Source: Lottia gigantea
Lineage: Eukaryota > Mollusca > Gastropoda > Lottiidae
Assembly (NCBI RefSeq): GCF_000327385.1
Contig: NW_008710284.1
Coordinates: 294,464 to 358,463 of the forward strand
Direction: 5' to 3'
DNA: 64,000 nucleotides
Each line of letters opens with the position of its first letter. Position 1 is the stretch's first letter. A model generated the notes under the pieces. It did not search any database and was not told the origin of the DNA. It was given only the letters and a program-made list of their open reading frames with translations. The position numbers and the translations under genes are program-made. This document shows, in pieces, positions 53,262-64,000 of this stretch.

Positions 53262-56200
53262 ATGACTTCTCTCCATTTTGTCGTTCAGCCATTACCTGGA
53301 ACAGACGATCAACTAAACGACAGGTGAGAATTTTTAGCTAAACTCCGGCGGATGAAGCAAAATATTTTCTGGTTTCTTTCCTGCGTGCTTTGAGATAGAG
53401 AAATAATTTAGAGGTACGGAAACGTCCATGGATTAAGACGAAGGATCCTTACTGTATGGACTAGTTTCAACACCTCTTGCTCTTTCAGTCATCAAGGGCC
53501 TTTCCTCTCTCCTGGTGAGTCAGACTGGCTGGACTTCAGTCTGGAGTGGAAGTTCGCATTATTGCATATTGATTATGATTATGCATTCAATAGTAGGCCT
53601 ATACCAACCCCATACAGTTGAGGTGTCGTAAGCAAGTTAAAGTAATTCTGTTATGGATTCCTTCATATTCTAAAACTCTAACCCTGTGCCAGTGCCTTTT
53701 ATTGAATAGTAACTTGTTACTATATATCATAGTTATCATATATTATATAGCCTGATAGTGATATAAATAAAAACTGAGTGTAGGGTGTTATAAGAGATAC
53801 TCTCCAATAGAAGCACTGGCATAGCTAGATTAGTGTTAATTAACCAAGTCCAGTCTTATCAATCCAGGAAACCCTAGTGATGGATCTTAAAGAAAGACTC
53901 AAAAAGAATGTCAAGAAGTATAATGAAGACATATACTAAGTCTTAAGAACAGGAAATCTTTTAGGGGGATGGGGTATGCACAAACACAGTGACACATAGA
54001 CCAATTTAATTATCTTATCTATTTTGTGGGTATGATGTTTGTAGGTTACGGGAAGTGGCTGAGAAGTTTAGTCGTCATGGTTTTACCTCACCATCTACTC
54101 TCTCTAGTTTAAAAAATGTAAACATTGTTCAATGTGTTATAGGATCAGGATTTATTGCTCTCTTATTGGAGGTGAGAAAAAACCTAGATACTCTTAAAGC
54201 CATAACTTTATTTTCAAATTCATTTTACAGACAAATCAAACACATTTTTAAATTGACCAAATTCATTTTGTTTATGACTTTCCCAATCAACATAATGATA
54301 TGAATCTGAATGCGTATTTAATTGTAGGATGGAAGAGTTTGTAGAGTTCCGTTTTCTGTCAACAATGAACGATTGGATTTACATAAATCAACAGAGACCA
54401 AAACGTAAGTACTGATACATCATTGTTTAAACCAGGTCCTATATTCAATAAAAAACATTGAGTCTTTAGTTATTTTATACAAATTTCTGTGTCAATTGAC
54501 GAACAATGTTTTTTAAAATTTGCTGATACACAGGTTTGAAAATCACGTGATGTTTATTTTCTACAACTAACTGACATTTCAATTTCTTGGCAGCTGTTTC
54601 ATATTGCCTGTAACACTTATAATTTCTGTATTTATTTCAGTAAACCGACTAAGCCAGACAAGACAGAACGTACTACAGCTAGTAGTAATAATAACAGTGA
54701 TAGTGGTACTCTGGTGGTAGAAAATCCCTTAGTACTGGTCCCTGGTAATCTAGGGGCAACCAGCAACCCTCCAACTTCTACAGGGTAAGGAGAGCCACTT
54801 AGATTTCTAGAGCTGGCTTGATTTTATTTCATATTATTTTAGAGCTCAAAACATGTTTCTAAATATCTGTTTTAATCTACCATTTAAATCATATCTAGAT
54901 AGTTAATTTGCTAATATTATTTCAATAGAATATCAGATGGAGTACAGGGGGAGACGTTAGACAAATATTATGATAATAATAGGTTGTGTTTTAATTTTGA
55001 CTGTTGTATTACAGGAGATGGGGGACAGGGGGAGGAAATACACCCACCACCAGAACAACTAGTCAACAGAGTTATAGTAGAATGCAACGTACAGGTACTC
55101 TCCATGTTGGCCGAGGTCGCAGTAGGGTAATAGTTGGCTCTCGTCTTGTACCAGCCTCTAACGTACCTGAGGACCTCATAAGCCAGGTAAGTGCTGGAGA
55201 TATTTACAGGCTGTTTCAAGCTTTATATTTGAAATCATTCTGTGCCTAAACAATTTGTCAATGCAAGATATGGCCAAAGAAAAGTCTTGAGTCCAATTTG
55301 CTTCGCTAATGAATACAAGTCCATGGCTAGCAAGTGTTTATTGAAATAAAGGAATATTTTCAGAGGATGATCTACTGTGTTGTCTGTAAATGGATTGTGT
55401 ATTTACAAGTTCTTTATGTTCATTGTTTCAGTGTCAAGTTGTTCTACAAGGAAAATCAAGAAACATGATTATCAGAGAATTACAGAGAACAGTAAGATTT
55501 CTTATTACAGAATCTCTCCACCCCTAAATCTAGACCCCACAATATCCAGACCCCAGAATATCTAGATCCCAGATTAAACAAAGAAAAATGTGGCAGACAA
55601 GACGAAAAAAAAATACTTCGTTGACTGACAAACCTTTGCCTCATGTTTCAGAATTCCCAATCTATCTAGACCTCTTTAATTATCAAATGTATTTTTAATT
55701 TTTGTCCTGTATTTCAGAATCTAGATGTAAACATGGCGGTAAATAATCTGCTGTCACGAGATGATGAGGGTGATGATAATGATGAAGACTCTCAGGATTC
55801 CTATATGCCAGATGATCTGATATCTCTACTAGACCCAGACCACGGAGTAATCATAGAATCAGACGCCATGTTCCAGGAGGACGTCTTCGGATATTCTTCC
55901 TTACGCAGTCGTGGTTCTGGTACTCGCTCTAGATTAGGTAAGAATAAGAATTAGCTTATGGTCGGAGGGCTGATATAGCATTTAGTCATTAAGTGAGGCC
56001 CACATTGTGCATATTATCGAAAAATAGTCAACTAATGCCCCTGTCCTGGCAAAATTTCCCACATTGCACACTGCTTTGAATATATGCCACAAAGAAGACC
56101 AAAAACACCAGAACTCCCTCCACTGATAATCTCTATATTTTTTTTTGATGTTAATCTACAGGAGAGAGAGATAGAGATGTAGACCGAGATAGAGAACGTG

Positions 56201-59200
56201 ATTCTATATTCCGTATTCGAGACAGACGTCGTCTAGAACAGACGTTTACAGACGGTAATATTAAAAATATCGACCGAGACAAGGCGGACAATCTAAGTAG
56301 CGACAATAAAAAAGCGACCAATCCTAGTCCTAGTCCGGTCAGTTTTTACGAAGATCTTCAATGGTGGACTGAAAAGGTACGAATTTACGAATATTAATTA
56401 GAGAGATACTACCTGTCAGAATGCACCTAAAACTTCTCAACATTGGTCAATAAGAGTTTATATTAATCAGTGGACTTATTCCCCTAATTATTTAGCTGTC
56501 ATTGTATTTCTAGGAAGGAGACAGTATAAAGTTTAACCATATAGCTGCTATGTATTCAGACCTAGTAGCCGTTGGTCAGAATGGTCAGTTATATAGCTGG
56601 AGATGGACAGAAGCTGACCCCTTTAAATCGGGAGAGGTAAGTTTCAGTAGTTAAAAAAAACTTCTAGCTGTGGCTCTGTAATCTTTGAGTGCCAACCCTA
56701 AATTGGGGGATATGAGCTCCATTACACCAATAAGGTATATAGCAGGCATTTTGAGAGCACCTGTTTAGAGTCAGACATAAACGTCTAAATTATTTTCCCT
56801 GTTTTGTTTCATTTTAGAATTCGACAATTCGCCATCCTAAATCTGGAGTATTAAACTTATTACAAGAAAAGATAATAGGTATATCAGCTTGTAATGTTCG
56901 TGCTTCTGTTTTTACTGAATCGGGAAAGGTAAGTTCGAATGATTTTATTTTAAACAGACTCGACCACATCAGAAATGAAGTACCTAATTGGACTAATCAG
57001 TTAGATCAGAAAAAGGTGCTTCGAGTTTTAAAATGGAATACGATCTTTAGGTATTTCTAAAAAGATTTCTCGAAAGATCTTTTGAAAGTATGAATTAGAT
57101 ATGAAATATTTTGGAAAATTGAGGTTGCCAAGGTAACGATCTAGAATAATTTTCAGGTGGCAACTTGGTTGGATGAGAGTTTAAGTTTAGTATCTCAGAA
57201 ACTAGAACATCCAGCTCAGCTCTTCCCAGAATTCCAAACTGACAAGATTGTCTCCCTTCATACTAGTACGCTGTATACCTGCGCTAGGTTGGAAAGTGGT
57301 GCCCTCTATTGGTGGTGAGTATTGTATAAAACTGCTAATGATTTTACTCTCTATCGTAAGGTCAAAATAAAACTTGCATCAGAAAAAAATGAAAATCTTT
57401 TACGCTTTCATCAGCTGGGTATCGAGAAACATTAAGTTGGACGTAATCATGCAAATTCTATAAATCTCAAAAATTTACTAGTCTATATCTTAGTTTATTA
57501 ATCCTAACTTGTTTTTATCTCAGGGGTGTGATGCCGTTTGCTCAGCGTAAGAAAATGTTGGAGAAAATGAAATCTAAGAAAAAGAAGACAAAAGATTCAG
57601 CGTCTGGTAGTTCTAATACTGAGATAGTGGCTGGCTCTCTGGTTAGTATTTATTTACATAACTGAAAACATCTAGTCGTTCGAAAGGGACAATAAACCGA
57701 GGTCACGTGTACTACAGGCTGTTAACATTAAAGTTCCGAGACAGCTGCCAGTTAAAAAAGGGAAGGCTAATGTCACTGTCCTGGCAAAAATTCCTGTCTT
57801 TATTAGCCCAAATAAGATGCAGGATGTCGTTTTTCATTTCATTTCATTCATCATTAATGTCTAATTACAGGTGTGTCTACGCAGTGCCCCAATCTATTTA
57901 GTAGGTAATCTAGGGTTTACAACAGTAGATGGTATACCTAAAATAGGAGAACTCATGTCTTGTGCTTGGTCTTTAGCTGATACTTGTAGATTTAAAATAC
58001 GTAAACCTATCAGGTAAGAATTAAAGTTTATATTCATCAGATCTCTGTGAGTCTTGCAATTCCACTAAGAACCAACTGCGCTATAGAACCCATGTTTCTT
58101 GTCTTTAGTTTTTTGTCATAATTTGTTATTTTATCTATTACAGTGAGATGAAAGCAGTAGAGAAATCTGAAGGCACTGGCAGTGGCAGTAGTATTGACAG
58201 TAAAATAGAGATGCCCCCACCTTCACCTGAAGGCTCTATTAGCAGTGCTCACAGCTCAGCTTCTATGACTACCCCAATATCTCATAGTAAGTCACATGTT
58301 CGTGATCTATCCTCATTTGTTAACTCGCTGTCCAGCGCACGATTTTATATTCCTAACCTCTGTCAACTTGAATTCGGGCTTCAAAATCTTTCATTAGAAG
58401 AATGATGCTGCCCTGGCAAAAGTTCCTGTCTTGTCCATTTTGTTTTAGCCCAATCAGGTGGAGAAAAGCAGTACGAAACTATATTCCAGTTTTATCTCTT
58501 GACTTTTTCCTCCAGAACGTAAGAAAACCCAGACACCAACAAAAGAGGAGAGTGAAAAAAGAGAAGAAGAATCGTGGCCGTTAAAAAATGTTGTGTTTTT
58601 AGAAGATACTCAATTGAAAACTATTCCTGTTGCTAGAGTTCTCAAGGTAGTCTTGATTTCTAACTTCCTTTTTAAAACTAAATACCACACTATTGCAGAT
58701 TACATCTTTAAAACTCTCATATAACTGAGTTGTGACTTGTATTTGTGACTTATGACCACCTTAGGACACCTTAATGATATTTATTTGTATTTTTAGGTGG
58801 ATGGTTCGTGCGTAGCTGTAAGTTTTAATAGTAAAACAGATTTTACCACCCCTAGTAAAGAAGATACAGCAAGTTTACTGACAGATTGTCGTCTGCTACG
58901 AAAAGACGAGTTACAGGTAAGATTTCAATTCTTTGACCATTACAAAACTTAATTTGATAGTTTCGTTTCTGCTCTCAATCAACTGACACAGAAACATATA
59001 TATAACATGTAACAATCTTTTGTTTAAGTTGGTGAAGGGAGTGAACTCTCCGAGAGTACCAGATTTTTTCCAGAAGGTTCCGAAGAAAGTGAATGTAATA
59101 GAGAATGGTACGATATTATCAGTGGCCATTGATTGTGAAGGTACGTACTTTAGCCACTTCTTAACAAGGGTGGCATTTGATTGGTCAATTCTGTACATTT

Positions 59201-62200
59201 CAGTTTCATGCAATCAACCAGACGTGCATTCAAACAAGTTGGAACACAGTTCGGAATGCGTTCCATATGTGGCAATAAATAGTAGGTGGAGACGGAATTT
59301 GAAACCGCGGAGAATATATTTTGAATATGACCTACTCCGCTTCCATATTGAGCACCAGTGAGAATTGTATTTTGAATATTTGTAGGTATACATATAATAG
59401 CTAGAAGTGGTATGAGATTAAGCTATATAATCTATAACTTATCAACAGGGAAAATAGAACAGGACTGTGCTTTTCCTACCAATATACCATCTTTCTTAGG
59501 CTCTAATCCATCAGATATATCATTACATCATAGTGGAGAGGTAAGAATTTAATAGAATGGAGTTTTATGTCCTACTTTTCTGCATTTAATTAGGCTAATG
59601 AAGACGGGCAACGTCATGTAATGGGAAATTTTGCCAGGACAGTGGTATTAACCTGCTCTATTTCTATTTCCAACTGTCGAGGGATCTTTAACACACAGGG
59701 CCTTGGTTTATGGTCTCATCCAAACGACTGGACGCTTTGTCTTACCAGCATCACCGAGAAAGGGAAAAGGGTTGAAAATTCGAAGGATGTATTGTTTTGA
59801 CCTATGCTGGGATTGAACCAGTGGAGAGCACACTGTCTAAAAGAGTCTTGTAATTTCAGGAATCATTGGTACCAGTAAGAGATGGAAATGGTGCTATATA
59901 TCCTATGACTAAAGACTGTATTGATGGTATAAGAGATCCACTATGGTTCAATCTACCACCAGTAACATCTCTCAATATTAAAATACAATGTTTAAATAAT
60001 GTATCTAATAATCTGAAGAACAAGGCTGCTGTTATAGTCATGGCTGTCAAGGTTTGTCTTGTCTGATTCTCTTCAACATAACTTGCTGATGGAAAATTTA
60101 AAAAGCATAGCGTACAACGACAATACCACCACATGATAATCTGCATATTAATCAAAGATATTAATGTGTTTTACTGATTTATTCAAGATAAATTAGGCAT
60201 AACAGAAGCGTTTTTCACCCACTTACAACATACAAAAATCTTCAACCTCGACCCCCATTAGACGTGGCCCCCACCACGGCCATTGAACTTTCTTTGGCAA
60301 TTCCAAATATGAACAGTGGTCTATTAGTAGGGTTGGAGAATTGAAATTCTGCTCATCCATGTAATACATATAAATGTTTACAGCCAAAATAAAATTTACT
60401 CGTTTGTATTCCAGCATCAGAATTTAATGCCGTATATTTTACGCTGTGATCTAGAACGAGTTAAATCGTTGATTAGTGGAATAGAATTAGATCCCACCTC
60501 ATCAACCAATCAGAAACTAGTAAAAGATATTCTAGCTGAACGTTGTGATGGTAACCGTAATATAATACATATGACTGTAGCTATGTGTGTCCCTACTTCT
60601 AATAAAGATTACGATTCTGGTAAGTATCAATACTTTGTGCTGATTCTTTTATTTCCTGTTTGATTTGAAACATGTCTAGTCGTCTAGACGGGACAATAAA
60701 TCATTGCCATGTGAGCTACAGTTTGATAATCTTGAAGATCTATATTGTTATTCAAACAAAAAAGGGTAGACATCATATTGTTGTAGCAAAACTTCCTTCA
60801 GTGAATACTTCGTTGCTTTGGGTTAAAAGTTGCTGTCCTATAAGCTTTTAATTGGAAATTAAATGGGTATGTTTGTACTATTAATACGTGGCAAAAATTT
60901 CCTGCATTGCCCACTCAGCGCATTGATAATAAATATCTTATCTATACAGATACGTCTTCAACATCTACCTTCTCCTCAACACTTGAGGCTATCAACATGG
61001 ATGCTTTGTCTTGTGGACGTGATTCAGGCAGTCGCAGGTACGTTTTAAATCTTTTACAATTTTTATTAGTTATTTTATAGCTGTCTCTATCAGAAGATAT
61101 TATATATCTTTCATTGTATCTGTCAATTCTGATTGAATGATTAGATTGTTTACAAACTGAGAGATATCCTCTATAATACACTGTACAATATCATGTGAAA
61201 TATAATAACATGAGAATATATGGTGTATGGCCTGTTATATATTACAGTATGAGTGTAAGAGAGTTGATAAGACGAGCGTCTGCCGCTAACCGTGAAGCTA
61301 GAGAACAGGCTGGAGACGATAGTGGTTTGATTCCAGCAGCTTCTTGGTCACCTGACCCTCCTTCTTACGATTCCATCAGACCAGGTAAGATTTTACTGAC
61401 TTGAAGCTGAAAATATCAATATACTGGGTATTATGAGGCCCTCTCTCGGAAGCACTGTTAACATCTGCTTCTAGATGGTGATATCGAAGACTATGTAATT
61501 GTAAAACCACTATCCATTTTATACTTTATAGGAGATACTGAACGACCAAGTCTACTGAGACCATCATCCAGTCCTGCGTTGAGTTGTTTAAATCTACAAC
61601 CAGAGTTATCTAACTTGTGTTTGCCGCCAGTTAAGTTGGATGAAAAGGAACGAAGGAAGAACGCTGTTGAAATATTAAGAGTTTTATGTGAAAGTTCTGT
61701 TCTACAACCACATCTTGAAGAACTCCTTACTGCCAAGTACGTACCTTTTGACCAGTTATACTTAAATTAACGGACAGATATTTAGGATGTACAGTCAGAC
61801 ATGACTGGTAAATACAGACAAACCAATAACCCTGGTCTCCATTTCTAATCTTACTTTCAATAAGTGTTTCACATCAGTTTCTCATCAATTCCAATTCCAA
61901 TTTTCAGTAAGACGTCTGTGGTTCCTGCAATTCCACAAATACTAAGTGCTCGATGACATCACTATTACAAAATCTGCTTATATCATAATATAATGCCTCA
62001 TAAATTGCTTAGTTTAAGTGGAATTGCAAAATCCACAGAGCCATATAGAAGCAAAGACAGTTTGTGTCGTTATTTAACCTGTTTTTTTTTTCACAGGAAT
62101 GCTGAAGGCTGTACGCCGTTTATGCAGGCTGTCTGTGGTAGAGCCTATTCTGCTGGTATAATAATAATGGATGGTGTAAAGAAAGTTTGTAATAAAACAG

Positions 62201-64000
62201 GTTCGACTGGTGATAGTAATAACTCTGTCTTAATGAAGATGTTATATCCCAGTGGATCTAGTCTAGACAACTCTCCCCTACAAGTTATCTGCTGTAATGA
62301 TACGTGTAGCTTCACCTGGACTGGAGCTGAACATATCAATCAGGTAGGAACTTAAAATACAGATCAAATCCAACGATCGTTATTAAACTTATTGACAAGC
62401 ATTCAACAATTAAACTTTACTTATATCAAATGACCCTGAACAACAGATGCATAACAATTTAGTCAGATCATGGATACAGTAATCAGTTAAGAATTCAGTC
62501 TAATTGAAATACAGCTCTAGATATTTTGTTTCATTCATTCGAAGGTATTGTCAAGAGTTTTTCTATCAGAGACACTAATGTAACCTATTTGGTGAGCCTA
62601 TTTGTATTTATATTATAGGATATATTTGAATGTAGAACATGTGGTCTAACAGGAACTCTGTGTTGTTGTACAGAATGTGCTAAAGTTTGTCATAAAGGAC
62701 ATGACTGCAAGTAAGTATCGTGTTCATCAATATTAAAAAATGCACATGGCGTTCGAAAGTCAGTATTGTTACGGATTGAAGGAGGTATTCTAAATTTTTA
62801 TGACGTCACTAAAGCTTGGCACCCTTCACAATAGTAGAGTCATGAAAGGCCTATTTTTAGTGGAATATCAAGAACCACAGACGTCTGATTGAAAATCTAA
62901 ATGGTGCAAATTGATGCTATCATTCTGTTTGATACAGAAATAAAGTTTTAAACCTTCTCTACTGTTTACAGCCCCTAAAACTCTCTGATAGTATGATTAG
63001 ATCATGATATATTTACAGGAGTATTATCATGTTATTTTATCATACAGATTAAAGAAGACCTCACCAACAGCTTACTGTGATTGTTGGGAGAAATGTAAAT
63101 GTAAAGCATTAATCAGTGGACAGCAGGGAGCTCGATCAACACTACTCAGTCGGTTATTGATAGAAACAGACCTTGTTAAATTACCTAACAGCAAGTATGT
63201 ATCATTTTCCTCTCACTTTCTTTATACAAACCATTATTAAGGCTTCTGAATTATAATCTTATCTCTGATAATGAGCTTTTGCCGCCAATTTTTTAAAGGC
63301 GGTAGCCATCTTGAAATATGAGAAATCGAACTAGCTCACATCTGCAATCGTTGGCGAGTGTACATGCACTACACCTCAAGATAATTTGCCGCCATCAAAA
63401 ATCCTAAAGGTTAACGCTGCGTTCTAAGTTAGAATTTAATGAATTATGCCTTGTATATTTCAGAGGAGAAAATATTCTGCTATTCCTGGTACAAACTGTT
63501 GGTCGTCAGGATACAGAACAGAAACAATTCCGTCATTCTCGTTCAACACGAGTTACTAGCTCTCGTAAACCTCCTATAGCTGACATGGGTAAGTAGAAGG
63601 ATCTTTGATCTAGCTGTATTTGCCAGTCCTGTCCTGTTAAACTTTCAGACCTCTTTACCAGCTACATGATTATCTTGATTATTTTAAACCAAATAAATAT
63701 TCAAAATCGTTAATTTACCTCTTGTTTTAGATATAGAGATGCCCGAACACGATCTAGAACCACCAAGATTTGCTCGACGTGCTTTAGAGAGGATCCTCAA
63801 TGATTGGACGGCCGTGAAAGCTATGATTATGAGTGGGGAGAAAGATACGTCTACTAGGTAAGATTGGATTAGAAGTATTTGCTCTTTCAGTGTTTATCAT
63901 ACAATTAAAAAGTTGTAATGCACGTTAACAGGAGCAGAAAATGACCGTACCAAAACTGTCACCATGTTAACTTGATCTTCTGATTCATATATATGTTTGT
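53262..64000 (+). CDS. UBR5: E3 ubiquitin-protein ligase UBR5 (EDD/HYD), N-terminal 1318 residues; continues past window
   Basis: UBR5 recognises N-degrons and other substrates and ubiquitinates them through a C-terminal HECT domain. In the window 28 exons (53262-53323, 54045-54171, 54328-54404 ... 63464-63588, 63731-63857) join without a phase error. The start [20 protein letters not shown] matches the known N-terminus. A UBA domain (about 195-235: [37 protein letters not shown]) follows a Gly/Thr-rich linker. Next come an RCC1/beta-propeller-like part ([25 protein letters not shown]) and AEHINQ. The UBR box zinc finger is at about 1156-1235 ([44 protein letters not shown]), with the expected Cys/His ligands. 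The MLLE and HECT parts lie outside. The human protein has about 2800 residues. The last 143 bases are intron. Confidence 0.97.
56020..56090 (+). mobile_element. SINE 3' fragment
   Basis: CTGTCCTGGCAAAATTTCCC followed by ACATTGCACACTG, in the UBR5 intron 55938-56161. Confidence 0.45.
57672..57845 (+). mobile_element. SINE fragment with the same central block
   Basis: GGGACAATAAACCGAGGTCA, GTTAACATTAAAGTTCC and CTGTCCTGGCAAAAATTCCT appear in the order of the complete copy at 59562-59850, here on the plus strand. It fills most of the UBR5 intron between exons ending at 57641 and starting at 57871. Confidence 0.65.
58390..58480 (+). mobile_element. SINE 3' fragment
   Basis: It has the CCTGGCAAAAGTTCCTGTCT block followed by TTAGCCCAATCAGGTGGAGA, as in the neighbour at 57775-57830, plus strand, UBR5 intron. 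Confidence 0.5.
59562..59850 (-). mobile_element. tRNA-derived SINE with conserved central block, in a UBR5 intron
   Basis: On the minus strand it starts with a tRNA-like head whose B box reads GGTTCAATCCC (about 59808-59818). The central block has GGATGAGACCATAAACCAAG and GTTAAAGATCCC, then CCTGGCAAAATTTCCCA, and it ends with a tail GCAGAAAAGTAGGACATAAA. This layout fits the Nin/Deu-like metazoan SINE superfamily domain as I recall it. The A box is not clear, so the head is probably decayed. SINEs are short, non-coding and LINE-mobilised. Confidence 0.7.
60675..60930 (+). mobile_element. SINE fragment (decayed)
   Basis: GTCTAGACGGGACAATAAAT and GTGGCAAAAATTTCCTGCAT show the same central and 3' blocks on the plus strand. 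It lies in the UBR5 intron 60620-60949. Confidence 0.5.
62855..62990 (+). repeat. Dispersed repeat, ACAGACGTC family, copy in UBR5 intron
   Basis: TTTTTAGTGGAATATCAAGA, ACCACAGACGTCTGATTGAA and GGTGCAAATTGATGCTATCA follow the family order. Confidence 0.7.

Overview
This window is animal nuclear DNA. It is AT-rich, with GT/AG-spliced genes of small exons, short SINE-like repeats and orthologues of conserved animal proteins. Molluscan origin is the best guess. The reasons are tRNA-derived SINEs carrying a 'GATGAGACCATAAACC'-type central block, many copies of the AAGGGAGRTAACT word that I recall as common in mollusc genomes, and candidate hammerhead-like motifs. The species cannot be fixed from the sequence.

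Layout: (1) 313-6213 (+), the 3' part of an armadillo-repeat protein gene with one repeat per exon; (2) 8883-16187 (-), complete ribophorin II (RPN2), 17 exons that sum to an in-frame 628-codon protein; (3) 16469-17981 (+), complete SF3B6 (p14), head to head with RPN2 across 281 bp; (4) 18676-20257 (-), a four-exon, 296-residue protein of unknown family ending in the CaaX box CVVM; (5) 22683-24265 (-), ribosomal protein L11 with a lysine-rich N-terminal extension and an unplaced first coding exon; (6) 25261-29148 (+), complete sphingosine-1-phosphate lyase (12 exons, 539 residues); (7) 29513-38856 (+), a 21-exon, about 1170-residue C2-like multi-pass membrane protein that I cannot name; (8) 41378-45028 (-), a single-exon, 1216-residue disordered protein of unknown family; (9) 53262-end (+), UBR5 (EDD/HYD) E3 ligase, of which 28 exons and 1318 residues (UBA domain, RCC1-like part, UBR box) lie in the window; its HECT end lies beyond it.

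The genes are not one pathway. RPN2 (ER N-glycosylation), S1P lyase (ER sphingolipid breakdown), SF3B6 (splicing), RPL11 (ribosome) and UBR5 (ubiquitination) are housekeeping genes. RPN2/SF3B6 looks like a divergent promoter pair, and RPL11/SGPL1 may be another. The unknown part lies in genes 4, 7 and 8.

Non-coding DNA holds several dispersed repeat families (SINEs in UBR5 introns, a family with an ACAGACGTCTG core, a family with a GACCAAGGACTAGCTGGTAG core, and a roughly 180-bp family shared by the armadillo gene and gene 7) plus tandem arrays (62-bp in an RPN2 intron, 32-bp near 48.9 kb, TTCATT-type near 37.7 kb). About 8 kb (45.03-53.26 kb) shows no convincing coding gene. Exon boundaries were read by eye. 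For RPN2, SF3B6, SGPL1, UBR5 and genes 4 and 7 the phases close in frame across all junctions used, which supports the models.
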